Source of the DNA: Streptomyces fradiae
GTDB taxonomy: Bacteria > Actinomycetota > Actinomycetes > Streptomycetales > Streptomycetaceae
Direction of reading: 5' to 3'
DNA length: 64,000 nt
Assembly: GCF_041270065.1 (NCBI RefSeq)
Contig: NZ_CP065958.1
Span: 4,464,001-4,528,000 of the forward strand
A program made the position numbers and the translations under genes. Below, one piece after another: positions 32,414 through 41,157 of this stretch. Position 1 is the stretch's first letter, and each line of letters starts with the position of its first letter. The notes under the pieces were generated by a model, which searched no databases, was not told the DNA's origin, and saw only the letters and a list, made by a program, of their open reading frames with translations.

Positions 32414-32634
32414 TGCCGATCGCCGTCGACATCGACGTGATGCTGGCCAGGCGGAAGATGTCCGTGGGAGACCTCGCCGACCGCGTGGGGATCACGCCCG
32501 CCAACCTGGCTGTGCTCAAGAACGGCCGCGCCAAGGCGGTGCGCTTCACGACGCTCGCCGCGCTCTGTGAGGTACTCGAGTGCCAGCCGGGCGACCTGCT
32601 GCGCTGGGAGGCCGAGGACACCGCGGGCGAATGA
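32413..32634 (+). CDS. small XRE/YozG-like regulator
   Basis: A 73-residue Cro-like HTH protein: DVMLARRKMSVGDLADRVGI, TPANLAVLKNGRAKAVRFTT, LAALCEVLECQPGDLLRWE. It matches the YozG family that accompanies DUF2975 membrane proteins. It is co-translated with that gene through a 1-base overlap and probably controls the pair, perhaps through the inverted repeats upstream. Confidence 0.9.
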   Translation: MPIAVDIDVMLARRKMSVGDLADRVGITPANLAVLKNGRAKAVRFTTLAALCEVLECQPGDLLRWEAEDTAGE

Positions 32635-32764
32635 GCCGTGCCTGCCGACGCGTCGTCACCGGTCATGCTCGCCTTCGAACGACTCCGCGATCCGGCGGCC
32701 GTTGAGCGCGGGGAGGCGCAAACTCCGTGGCGGCCTCGCCGCCGCCGGCCGTAACCTCGCGCGC

Positions 32765-33652
32765 ATGCAGCCGCAGACTCGTCTTGACGCCGACCTCGTC
32801 CGCCGGCTCGTCGCCGCCCAGTTCCCGCAGTGGGCCGGGCTGCCCGTACGGGAGCTCACCTCGGCCGGGACGGACAACGCGATGTTCCGGCTGGGGGACG
32901 GGTATGTCGTGCGGCTGCCGAAGGCCACCTGGGCGGCCGGGGACGCCGAGAAGGAGCAGCGCTGGCTGCCGCGGCTCGCGCCCGGGCTTCCGCTCGACGT
33001 GCCGGTGCCCGTGGGATGCGGGGTGCCGGGCGAGGGGTACGGGCAGGTGTGGTCCGTGTGCGAGTGGCTGGACGGGCAGGACGCGTACGCCGCGCCGGTC
33101 ACCGATCTCCCGCACGCCGCACGGGAGTTGGGGCGCTTCGGGGTTGCGCTACGGGGAGTGGACGCGACGGGCGGGCCCACCTCCTTCCGGGGCGGGCCGG
33201 TCACCGAATGGGAGGACGGCAACATGCCCGGGGCGATCCGGGCACTCGCCGCCCAGGGCCTCCTCGATGCCGAACGCGCCACCGCCGCCTGGGAGTCGGT
33301 GCTCCGCCTCCCCGCGTACGAAGGCGACCCGGTCTGGGTCCACGGCGACCTGCTGCCCGGCAACCTGCTCACCCGCGACGGCCGGCTCAGCGCCGTCATC
33401 GACTTCGGCGGCCTCGGCACCGGCGACCCGGCCGTCGACACCATGGCCGCCTGGACCCTCTTCACCCCCGCCACCCGCCCCCTCTTCCGCGCGGCGGCCC
33501 AGGTCGACGACGCGACCTGGGCGCGCGGCCGCGGCTGGGCACTGTGCTGGGGGATCGTGACCGAGGACTACTACGGCGGCGGCCGGAACCCGGTCCTCGC
33601 CGCCGTCGCCCACCGGACGTGGACCCAGGCCCTGGCGGAGTACGCGGACTAG
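32765..33652 (+). CDS. APH-family aminoglycoside phosphotransferase-like kinase
   Basis: A 295-residue kinase-fold protein from ATG 32765. It carries the APH motifs: Lys in YVVRLPKA, catalytic loop VHGDLLPGNLL (HGD-x4-N), and IDFGGLGTGDPAVD (Asp of the metal site). Length is normal. In Streptomyces this family covers real antibiotic kinases and small-molecule kinases of unknown substrate; the genome position does not decide. It ends with a 4-base overlap with the converging HelD-like gene. Confidence 0.9.
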   Translation: MQPQTRLDADLVRRLVAAQFPQWAGLPVRELTSAGTDNAMFRLGDGYVVRLPKATWAAGDAEKEQRWLPRLAPGLPLDVPVPVGCGVPGEGYGQVWSVCEWLDGQDAYAAPVTDLPHAARELGRFGVALRGVDATGGPTSFRGGPVTEWEDGNMPGAIRALAAQGLLDAERATAAWESVLRLPAYEGDPVWVHGDLLPGNLLTRDGRLSAVIDFGGLGTGDPAVDTMAAWTLFTPATRPLFRAAAQVDDATWARGRGWALCWGIVTEDYYGGGRNPVLAAVAHRTWTQALAEYAD

Positions 33653-35679
33653 GGAGCCAGCTGCTCCGGCAGCTCCGCCGCGTGCACCACCGCCAGGCCC
33701 GACACCGCACGGGTCAGCGCCACGTACAGCCGGCGCAGGCCCGTCCGCTCGTCCGGCTCGCCGTCCACGACGGCCGAGGGCTCGTCGAGGACCACGTAGT
33801 CGTACTCCAGGCCCTTCGCCAGCGAGGCCGGCACCAGGGTCAGCCGGGACTCGGCGGTCGTCTCCTCGCCCGGGGAGAGGTACGCCATCCCCGCCGCGTC
33901 CAGCGCCTCCGCCAGCGGCGCGATGCGCGCGTCGGCGGCGATCAGGCCGATCGAGCCCTCGTGCGTCAGCGCCTCGACGCACGCCGCCACCACGCTCGCG
34001 TCAAGCGCCTCCGGCTCCGACCGCAGGATCTCCAGCGACCCCGGGTTCTCACGGACCGACTCCACCGGCGCCAGGCCCGGCGACATGTGCGGGAGCAGCC
34101 GCGAGGCGTACGCGATGACCTCGCGCGGCACACGGAAACCGGCGGTCAGCTCCTCCACCAGCGCCTCCGGCTTGCCCAGGTGCGCGAGCGCCTGCGCCCA
34201 ACTCTGCGTCGCCCACGGCGTGGTGCCCTGCGCGAGGTCGCCGAGGACCGTCGCCGAACCCGTCGTACAGCGCCGCCCCACCGCCCGGTACTGCATCGGC
34301 GACAGGTCCTGCGCCTCGTCGACGACCACGTGCCCGAGCGAGTGGGTGCGCTCGACCAGGTCGGTCGTCTCGTCGATCAGGACCGCGTCCGCCGCCGACC
34401 ACTTCGCCGTCTTCACGCTGCGGGTTGGCTTCGCCCACAGCAGCAGCTTCTGCTCGTCCTCGCTCAGCACGCCCGCCGCGTGCTCGGCCAGGAAGTCCGG
34501 GTCGCTGAGCAGCCGCAGGACCAGCTTGGCCGGCTCGACCGCCGGCCAGCACTCCTTCACGACCGCCTTGACCGCCGCGTTGCGCGCGACCGCGTTCTGC
34601 ACCCGGTCGTCCGGCGCCTCGCCCGCCTGCTCCATCCGTACGAGCACGGCGTGCGCGATGCGCTGCGGCAGGGCCTCGCGGGCCGCCCCGTAACGGATGT
34701 CACGGTCCGTCAACTCCCGTACGATCTCCTCCAGTTCGTACGCCGGAACGCGCCAGCGGCGCGAACCCCGCACCACCATCAGCGGCTCCGTCGGCAGCGA
34801 TACGTGCGACCAGACCGCCCGCCGCAGCACCTCCGCCATCCGGGCGTCGCCCTTGACGACGGCGGTCGCCGCCTCGTCCGTGCCGCGCACCTCCACGTGC
34901 GCGACCAGGTCGTCGACCGTCGCCTGCTTGACCTCCAGTTCGCCGAGCGCCGGCAGCACCTGCTCGATGTAGTGGAGGAAGGATCGGTTCGGCCCGATGA
35001 CGAGCGTGCCGGTGCGGGCGAGCCGCTCCCGGTGCGCGTAGAGGAGGTACGCGACACGGTGCAGGCCGACGGCGGTCTTTCCCGTACCGGGGCCGCCCTG
35101 CACGCACACCGTGCCGGACAGGTCGGAGCGGACGATCTCGTCCTGCTCGGGCTGGATGGTCGCGACGATGTCGCGCATCGGGCCGACGCGCGGCCGTTCG
35201 ATCTCCGCCTGGAGGAGGCGGCTGGTCTGTTCGAGCTCGGCGGGGTCGGAGAGGTGTTCGTCCTCGTACGCCGTGAGGTCGCCGCCCGTGTACCCGAAGC
35301 GGCGGCGCAGCCCGACGTCCTGCGGGTTCTTCTTCGACGCCTGGTAGTACGGCTGCGAGACCGGCGCACGCCAGTCGATCACCATCGGGTCGCCGTCGGC
35401 GTCGTGCACGTGCCGGCGTCCGATGTAGAAGCGCTGGCCCTCCTGCGTGGTGTGCAGGTAGTCGAGCCGGCCGAAGAAGAGCGGGGTGTCGGCGAGGTCG
35501 GCGAGGGCCTTGATGCGGTCCTCGATCTGGCGCGTCAGGATGACGGCGTTGACCCAGTTCGCGGTGACGTCCTTGATGTCGAGCGACTCGACGTCCTCGC
35601 GCATGGCGCGCAGCGCGGCGCGCGAGGCGGAGAGGTGGGCGCGCTCGCGCGCGAGCGGATCGTCGACGTCGACGGACAT
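33649..35679 (-). CDS. HelD/HelR-like RNA polymerase-binding ATPase
   Basis: A 676-residue SF1-like ATPase. After an N-terminal helical hairpin (residues 1-60), which in HelD enters the secondary channel of RNA polymerase, comes the Walker A loop GGPGTGKTAVGLHR (195-202). Walker B is VVDEAQDLSPMQYRAVGRR, with DLAQGTTPWA and a late VALTRA motif. HelD proteins free stalled RNA polymerase; actinobacterial HelR also gives rifamycin tolerance by removing the drug. No rifamycin-associated element was found in the 288 bases upstream. The protein is a likely functional homologue, not proven. Confidence 0.85.
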   Translation of the reverse strand: MSVDVDDPLARERAHLSASRAALRAMREDVESLDIKDVTANWVNAVILTRQIEDRIKALADLADTPLFFGRLDYLHTTQEGQRFYIGRRHVHDADGDPMVIDWRAPVSQPYYQASKKNPQDVGLRRRFGYTGGDLTAYEDEHLSDPAELEQTSRLLQAEIERPRVGPMRDIVATIQPEQDEIVRSDLSGTVCVQGGPGTGKTAVGLHRVAYLLYAHRERLARTGTLVIGPNRSFLHYIEQVLPALGELEVKQATVDDLVAHVEVRGTDEAATAVVKGDARMAEVLRRAVWSHVSLPTEPLMVVRGSRRWRVPAYELEEIVRELTDRDIRYGAAREALPQRIAHAVLVRMEQAGEAPDDRVQNAVARNAAVKAVVKECWPAVEPAKLVLRLLSDPDFLAEHAAGVLSEDEQKLLLWAKPTRSVKTAKWSAADAVLIDETTDLVERTHSLGHVVVDEAQDLSPMQYRAVGRRCTTGSATVLGDLAQGTTPWATQSWAQALAHLGKPEALVEELTAGFRVPREVIAYASRLLPHMSPGLAPVESVRENPGSLEILRSEPEALDASVVAACVEALTHEGSIGLIAADARIAPLAEALDAAGMAYLSPGEETTAESRLTLVPASLAKGLEYDYVVLDEPSAVVDGEPDERTGLRRLYVALTRAVSGLAVVHAAELPEQLAP

Positions 35680-35967
35680 GCTGAGGCCTCCGGTGGGTAC
35701 GGCGCGGACACATCACGGTGGCCGCCGGTTTCCGGCCGGACGGCGGCGCTCCACGTACGAGGGACGGGAGGCGGGGAAGCCGTCGAGTCTAACGCCGGGC
35801 GGGCGCGGGGCGCGAACGGTTTTCCCGGGGGGAGCCGGGGGGCGCTGTGGGGGGGCGTACGGCAGGACCCTGGGGCGACCCGTAGGGGGTGAGGTCCGAC
35901 TCACGGGGGACCCCGGTTCGACCCCTGGGCCGATGTGTTCGGAATGTCCGTTTCGGATGATGGATGC

Positions 35968-36144
35968 ATGACCGCGACGACCCTCACCCCGATGACCGGA
36001 ATCCCCCACCGCCTCGCCTTCGGCCTCCGTGCGATACGGGCCTTCGGCGCCGCCGCCGTCGGCGTCGTCCTGCTCGGCTCGTACGGGGAGCTGGGCGAGG
36101 AGGCCGGCGTACGTGACCCCCGCCCCACGCACCTCTCTGAGTAG
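35968..36144 (+). CDS. small membrane protein
   Basis: A 58-residue product (MTATTLTPMTGIPHRLAFGL...) with one hydrophobic helix (RAIRAFGAAAVGVVLLG). The start has no clear ribosome-binding site, but the N-terminal pattern MTATTLTP-TG-RLAFGLRAIRAFGA is the kind repeated in small Streptomyces proteins. The end (GVRDPRPTHLSE) looks as if it has drifted. No function. Confidence 0.4.
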   Translation: MTATTLTPMTGIPHRLAFGLRAIRAFGAAAVGVVLLGSYGELGEEAGVRDPRPTHLSE

Positions 36145-36231
36145 CGCGGCCCGCTGATCTGAGTACGCCGGCCCGTACGCCGACGCCTCGCGCGCTGCTG
36201 GGCCCTCGCCGGTTCCGGACTGTGCGCCCTG

Positions 36232-36342
36232 GTGGGCGCGGCCGCGTCGCCCGACGGGATGTCGAACCGGGCCCGGGCGGTCGCCGTGGCCGGCGCCTAC
36301 GCCCTGGCGGTCCTGGGCCCGGTCCTGGCCGCGCTGGACTAG
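36232..36342 (+). pseudogene. fragment of a small membrane protein
   Basis: From the GTG at 36232 to the TAG at 36342 there are 36 codons with a hydrophobic C-terminus (VAVAGAYALAVLGPVLAALD). The hydrophobic character continues upstream in the same frame without a start codon, so the 5' part is probably lost. It may be the displaced second half of the small membrane gene at 35968. Coding use is doubtful. Confidence 0.25.
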
Positions 36343-36385
36343 GAGCGGGCCCAGGAGCGGTCCAAGGACGGGTCCGGGTTCCGGA

Positions 36386-38041
36386 TCACGTCCCGGGCAG
36401 CAGCTCGCTCGCGTCCACGATCCGGTACGCGTACCCCTGCTCGGCCAGGAAGCGCTGGCGGTGGGCCGCGAAGTCCTGGTCGATGGTGTCGCGGGCGACG
36501 ACCGAGTAGAAGTGCGCCTGGTGGCCGTCGGCCTTCGGGCGGAGCACCCGGCCGAGGCGCTGGGCCTCCTCCTGGCGGGAGCCGAAGGTGCCGGAGACCT
36601 GGATGGCGACGGTGGCCTCGGGGAGGTCGATGGAGAAGTTCGCGACCTTGGACACGACGAGGACGCTGATCTCGCCGTTGCGGAAGGCGTCGAAGAGCTT
36701 CTCGCGCTGCGCGTTCGAGGTCTCGCCCTTGATCACCGGGGCGTCCAGGTGGGCGCCGAGCTCGTCGAGCTGGTCGATGTACTGGCCGATGACGAGGATC
36801 TGCTGCCCGGCGAACTTCTTCACCAGCGCCTCGGTGACCCTGCGCTTGGTCGCGGTCGTGGCGCAGAAGCGGTACCTCTCCTCCGCCTCGGCCGTCGCGT
36901 ACGCCAGCCGCTCGGAGTCGGTCAGGTCGACCCGTACCTCCACGCAGTCGGCGGGCGCGATGTAGCCCTGCGCCTCGATCTCCTTCCACGGCGCGTCGAA
37001 GCGCTTCGGCCCGATGAGCGAGAAGACGTCGGACTCGCGCCCGTCCTCCCGTACGAGCGTGGCGGTGAGGCCGAGCCGGCGGCGGGCCTGGAGGTCGGCG
37101 GTGAACTTGAAGACCGGCGCAGGCAGCAGGTGCACCTCGTCGTAGACGATCAGGCCCCAGTCGCGCGAGTCGAAGAGCTCCAGGTGCGGGTAGACGCCCT
37201 TCCGGCGGGTGGTGAGCACCTGGTACGTGGCGATGGTGACCGGCCGGATCTCCTTCTTCGTACCGCTGTACTCGCCGATCTCGTCCTCGGTCAGCGAGGT
37301 CCGCTTGACCAGCTCGTGCTTCCACTGGCGGGCCGAGACGGTGTTCGTGACCAGGATCAGCGTGGTCGCCTTGGCCTGCGCCATCGCCCCGGCGCCGACC
37401 AGCGTCTTTCCTGCGCCACAGGGCAGTACGACGACACCGGAGCCGCCGTGCCAGAAGCCCTCGACGGCCTGCTGCTGGTACGGGCGCAGGGACCAGCCGT
37501 CCTCGGCGAGGTCGATCGGGTGCGCCTCCCCGTCCACGTACCCGGCGAGGTCCTCGGCCGGCCAGCCCAGCTTCAGCAGGGTCTGCTTGATCTGCCCGCG
37601 CTCGGAGGGGTGCACGGCGACCGTGTCCGGGTCGATCCGCGCCCCGACCAGCGGCTGGACCTTCTTCGACCGGAGGATCTCCTCCAGGACCGGCCGGTCG
37701 GTGGTGGTGAGCACCAGCCCATGGGTGGGGTGCTTGCTGAGCGTGAGCCGCCCGTAGCGCGCCATCGTCTCCGCGACGTCCACGAGCAGCGCGTGCGGCA
37801 CCGGATACCGCGAGAACTCCACGAGCGCGTCCACGACCTGCTCGGCGTCATGCCCGGCCGCCCGCGCGTTCCACAGCCCGAGCGGCGTCACCCGGTACGT
37901 ATGAATGTGCTCGGGCGCCCGCTCCAGCTCGGCGAACGCCGCGATCGCCCGCCGGCAGGCGTCGGCCTGCTCGTGGTCGACCTCCAGGAGGAGCGTCTTG
38001 TCGCTCTGGACGATGAGTGGACCGTTCACGATGCGTTGCAT
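36386..38041 (-). CDS. XPB-type DNA repair helicase
   Basis: About 551 residues from ATG 38041 (MQRIVNGPLIVQSDKTLLLE), preferred over an in-frame ATG 48 bases upstream. It is a bacterial homologue of XPB: damage-recognition-like N-terminal domain, Walker A LPCGAGKTLVG (about 206-216), DEVH box (YDEVHLLPA) and RRLGLTATLVREDG, then helicase C-terminal motifs with LVVSKVANFSIDLPEA and QRLGRVLRPK. It is a 3'-5' helicase thought to act in excision repair or transcription. A helicase-associated protein is encoded 7 kb away across the intervening GntR-ABC block. Confidence 0.93.
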   Translation of the reverse strand: MQRIVNGPLIVQSDKTLLLEVDHEQADACRRAIAAFAELERAPEHIHTYRVTPLGLWNARAAGHDAEQVVDALVEFSRYPVPHALLVDVAETMARYGRLTLSKHPTHGLVLTTTDRPVLEEILRSKKVQPLVGARIDPDTVAVHPSERGQIKQTLLKLGWPAEDLAGYVDGEAHPIDLAEDGWSLRPYQQQAVEGFWHGGSGVVVLPCGAGKTLVGAGAMAQAKATTLILVTNTVSARQWKHELVKRTSLTEDEIGEYSGTKKEIRPVTIATYQVLTTRRKGVYPHLELFDSRDWGLIVYDEVHLLPAPVFKFTADLQARRRLGLTATLVREDGRESDVFSLIGPKRFDAPWKEIEAQGYIAPADCVEVRVDLTDSERLAYATAEAEERYRFCATTATKRRVTEALVKKFAGQQILVIGQYIDQLDELGAHLDAPVIKGETSNAQREKLFDAFRNGEISVLVVSKVANFSIDLPEATVAIQVSGTFGSRQEEAQRLGRVLRPKADGHQAHFYSVVARDTIDQDFAAHRQRFLAEQGYAYRIVDASELLPGT

Positions 38042-38119
38042 CCCCTTCCGCGCGGCCGGATTCCAGACCGGAACCTGCAGGCCAAACATCCAGTCTGCCT
38101 GACGCGACGGAAAGAGGCG

Positions 38120-38860
38120 CTACCCCGCGGGCGTGCGCATCAGTGGGTTGTGGCCGATCGCGTTGTGGACGGTGAAGCTGACCGCGTCCGGGCGGTAGCG
38201 GTCGTCGGACCATTCGACCGGGCGGCCGTCGTGGGTGGTGGTGACGCGGCGGACGCGGAGGAGGGGGCTGGTGCGGCGGACGGCGAGGAGGGTGGCGTCG
38301 CGGGCGCCGGCGGAGATGGCGTCGATGACGTGCTCGCCGTGGGCGAAGACCAGGCCGGTGTCCTCGTAGAGGCGCTGGGTGACGGAGGCGCAGTCGGGGT
38401 CGACGGCCTCGACGGCGGGGGAGATCCAGTCGGCGTAGACGGTGCGCTCGACGAGCACGGGCTCGCCGTCGAGGCCGCGCAGGCGGAGCACGTTCAGCAG
38501 CGGCGTGCCTTGGGGGAGGTGGAGGCGGGCGGCGTCCTCGGCGGTGGCGGGGCGGTACTCATGGGCGACGACCCGGCCCGTGGCGGTGCGGCCCATGGCC
38601 TGGGCCCACTGGGCGAAGCTGCGCAGCTCGGCGAAGCTCTGGCTGCGGCGCGGGGCGAGGACGACCCGGCGGGCGCCCTGGCGGGAGCCGATGAGGCCCT
38701 CGGCGGCGAGGGCGGCGACGGCCTGGCGGACGGTGCCGCGCGAGACGCCGTACCGCGTGGCGAGCTCGGTCTCGGCGGGCAGGTGCGCGCCGACCGGGTA
38801 CTCCTCGCGGTGGATCGCCCGCCGGAGCTCCGCGGCGATCTGCTCGTGGCGCGCGGTCAT
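38120..38860 (-). CDS. GntR-family regulator with UTRA domain
   Basis: About 246 residues from ATG 38860. The N-terminal GntR winged helix is clear: ELRRAIHREEYPVGAHLPAE, ELATRYGVSRGTVRQAV, LAAEGLIGSRQGARRVV. The remaining 160 residues form a UTRA ligand-binding domain (LPQGTPLLNVLRLRGLDGEP; VLVERTVYADWISPAVEAVD; PVEWSDDRYRPDAVSF), the HutC type. It is divergent from the ABC importer, with 243 bases between, and probably represses it until the imported compound or its product binds. A palindromic site at 39037 fits. Confidence 0.92.
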   Translation of the reverse strand: MTARHEQIAAELRRAIHREEYPVGAHLPAETELATRYGVSRGTVRQAVAALAAEGLIGSRQGARRVVLAPRRSQSFAELRSFAQWAQAMGRTATGRVVAHEYRPATAEDAARLHLPQGTPLLNVLRLRGLDGEPVLVERTVYADWISPAVEAVDPDCASVTQRLYEDTGLVFAHGEHVIDAISAGARDATLLAVRRTSPLLRVRRVTTTHDGRPVEWSDDRYRPDAVSFTVHNAIGHNPLMRTPAG

Positions 38861-39036
38861 CGTGTTCCGTTCCCTCGTTTCCACGTGTGTGCAGCGTGTG
38901 TGCGGTGCGGTCAGCGTAGACCAGGGGGTCTGTGGCTGGAAATGCGCGTCAACAGGCTTGATTGTGCAGGGAATAGCGGGGATCCGTTCCGTCTCCGTTC
39001 ACCTTCAGGTCATCCACACCCGGCGTACTGAGGCCG

Positions 39037-39052
39037 ACTTGTTCAGACAAGT
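39037..39052. promoter_or_regulatory. palindromic operator candidate of the GntR regulator
   Basis: ACTTGTTCAGACAAGT has perfect 6-base arms with a 4-base centre and lies 52 bases before the start of the binding-protein gene. GntR/HutC regulators bind such short palindromes; the placement between divergent regulator and transporter genes supports this. Confidence 0.7.
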
Positions 39053-39103
39053 TCTCGCCCTGAAGTTCCCTCGAAGCTCGCCCCCGAAGCTCCTGGAGAA
39101 GCC

Positions 39104-40264
39104 GTGCCCGTCCCCGCGACCCTCCCGAGAAACGCCGTCCTCGGCGGCTCCCTCGCCGTCCTCGCCGCGCTCGCCCTCACCGCCTGCGGTGCCGCGCCCG
39201 AGGGCACCACCACCGCCGACGGCAAGAACGCCGCCACCGCCACCTCCGCCGCCGACTTCGGCGGCCTGGACGCCCTCGCCGCCGCGGCCAAGAAGGAGGG
39301 CACGCTGCACGCCATCGCGCTGCCGCGCGACTGGGCCAACTACGGCGCCCTCATCGACGGTTTCCAGAAGAAGTACGGCATCAAGGTCGAGGTCGAGAAC
39401 CCCGACGCCTCCAGCCAGGACGAGATCAACGCCGTCACCTCCCGCAAGGGCCAGGACCGCGCCCCCGACGTCCTCGACCTCGGCAGCTCGTTCGCGCTCA
39501 GCGGCGCCCAGCAGGGCCTGTTCGCCCCGTACAAGGTGACCGCCTGGAACGACATCCCCGAGGGCCAGAAGGACCCGAAGGCCCGCTGGTACAACGACTA
39601 CGGCGGCTACGTCTCCATCGGCTGCGACGCCAAGCGGGTCAAGAACTGCCCGACCACCTTCGCGGACCTCCTCAAGCCCGAGTACAAGGGCCAGGTCGCC
39701 CTCAACGGCAACCCCACCAAGTCCGGCTCCGCCTTCGGCGGCGTCTACGCGGCGGCCCTCGCCCACGGCGGCTCCTTCGACGACATCCAGCCCGGCCTCG
39801 ACTTCTTCGCCGAGCTGAAGAAGAACGGCAACTACACGCCCGTCGAGTCCACCCCCGCCACCGTCGAGAAGGGCGAGACGCCCATCTCCATCGACTGGGA
39901 CTACCTGAACGCGGGCTACGCCGAGGAGTTCAAGTCCAAGGGCCTCGACTGGAAGGTCGCCGTCCCCACCGACGGCCGCTACGCCCAGTACTACTCGCAG
40001 GCGATCAACAAGGACGCGCCGCACCCGGCCGCCGCCCGCCTCTGGCAGGAGTACGTCTACAGCGCCGAGGGCCAGAACCTGTGGCTCAAGGGCTTCGCCC
40101 GCCCCGTCCTGATGCCCGCCCTCGAGAAGGCCGGCACCCTCGACAACGACGCCGCCCTCAAGCTGCCCGCCGTCTCCGGCGTGCCGGCCTTCCCGACCGA
40201 GGCCCAGCAGGCCAAGGCCAAGACGACGCTGGCCCAGGGCTGGGGCAAGGCCGTCTCCGGATGA
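39104..40264 (+). CDS. ABC transporter substrate-binding lipoprotein
   Basis: A 386-residue extracytoplasmic binding protein. The N-terminus is a lipoprotein signal ending LTAC (Cys28). The mature part shows the ThiB/AfuA-type fold: LDALAAAAKKEGTLHAIALP, then YGALIDGFQKKYGIKVEVEN, DLGSSFALSGAQQGLFAPYK, WYNDYGGYVSIGCDAKRVK and TPISIDWDYLNAGY. Relatives bind iron, thiamine, polyamines or 2-aminoethylphosphonate. With the HAD-phosphatase/EEP fusion downstream, an organophosphate or phosphonate is the likely cargo. The permease gene overlaps by 4 bases. Confidence 0.9.
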   Translation: MPVPATLPRNAVLGGSLAVLAALALTACGAAPEGTTTADGKNAATATSAADFGGLDALAAAAKKEGTLHAIALPRDWANYGALIDGFQKKYGIKVEVENPDASSQDEINAVTSRKGQDRAPDVLDLGSSFALSGAQQGLFAPYKVTAWNDIPEGQKDPKARWYNDYGGYVSIGCDAKRVKNCPTTFADLLKPEYKGQVALNGNPTKSGSAFGGVYAAALAHGGSFDDIQPGLDFFAELKKNGNYTPVESTPATVEKGETPISIDWDYLNAGYAEEFKSKGLDWKVAVPTDGRYAQYYSQAINKDAPHPAAARLWQEYVYSAEGQNLWLKGFARPVLMPALEKAGTLDNDAALKLPAVSGVPAFPTEAQQAKAKTTLAQGWGKAVSG

Positions 40265-41157
40265 CCGGCTCCCTCATGGCGGCCGCCGCTCCCCGGACCG
40301 CGTCCGGGAAGCGGCGGCGCCGCGCCCCCGCCTGGCTCGCCGCCGTCCCGCTGCTCGCCTTCACCGCGATCGCCTTCGGCGTCCCCGCCGTCGCCATGCT
40401 CGGCGGCGCCCTCACCGTCGACGACCCGGCGACGGGCGTGAGCTCGTACGGTACGGAGAACCTGACCGCCTCCCTCCAGGGCGCGTACCTCACCGCCCTG
40501 CTCGGCAGCGTCAAGCTCTCCGCGACCGCCGCCGGACTCGCCGCCCTGCTCGGGCTGCCGCTCGCCCAGGCCGTCGTGTCCTCCGGCTCCCGCGCGCTGC
40601 GCGAGGCCGTGCTCACCGCCTCCGGTGTGCTCGCCAACTTCGGCGGCGTCCCGCTCGCCTTCGCGTTCGTCGCCACCCTCGGCAACTCCGGTGTGCTCAC
40701 CCGGCACCTCGGCCTCGCCGAGCAGGGCTGGAGCCTCTACAGCTTCTGGGGCCTGGTCCTCGTCTATCTGTACTTCCTGATCCCGCTGATGGTCCTCACC
40801 ATCACCCCCGCCCTCGACGGGCTGCGCACCCAGTGGCGCGAGGCCGCCCGCAACAACGGCGCCACCGGCCTCCAGTACTGGCGCCACGTGGCCCTGCCGG
40901 TGCTGCTGCCGAGCCTGCTCGGCGGGCTCGTGCTGCTCTTCGGCAGCGCCTTCGCCGCGTACGCCACCGCCGCCGCGATGGTCGGCAGCGCCGTCCCGCT
41001 CGTCACCCTGCAGATCTCCGACGCCATCTCCGGCAACGTCCTCGTCGGCCAGGAGAACGTGGCGCTCGCCCTCAGCCTCGACATGGTCGTCATCGCCGGG
41101 CTCGTCATGGCGGTCTATCTGCCCCTGCAACGCCGGAGTTCGCGATGGCTCGCCTGA
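40261..41157 (+). CDS. ABC transporter permease (first)
   Basis: A 298-residue membrane protein with about six hydrophobic segments: AVPLLAFTAIAFGVPAVAML, then VKLSATAAGLAALLGLPLAQ and VLVYLYFLIPLMVLTITPAL. The cytoplasmic EAA-type loop is TQWREAARNNGATGLQYWRH followed by VALPVLLP, which contacts the ATPase. Start ATG overlaps the binding-protein stop as ATGA. It belongs to the same importer as the next two genes. Confidence 0.93.
   Translation: MTGSLMAAAAPRTASGKRRRRAPAWLAAVPLLAFTAIAFGVPAVAMLGGALTVDDPATGVSSYGTENLTASLQGAYLTALLGSVKLSATAAGLAALLGLPLAQAVVSSGSRALREAVLTASGVLANFGGVPLAFAFVATLGNSGVLTRHLGLAEQGWSLYSFWGLVLVYLYFLIPLMVLTITPALDGLRTQWREAARNNGATGLQYWRHVALPVLLPSLLGGLVLLFGSAFAAYATAAAMVGSAVPLVTLQISDAISGNVLVGQENVALALSLDMVVIAGLVMAVYLPLQRRSSRWLA

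Noticed and set aside
33649..33652. APH and HelD-like stops overlapping as a sign of misassembly
   Set aside because: Convergent genes overlapping by four bases occur elsewhere in this window (45339-45342, 52632-52635) and are ordinary here.
32830..35892. A 1020-codon plus-strand frame across the APH and HelD genes
   Set aside because: Runs through two well-supported genes in another frame and shows only Arg/Ala-rich sequence.
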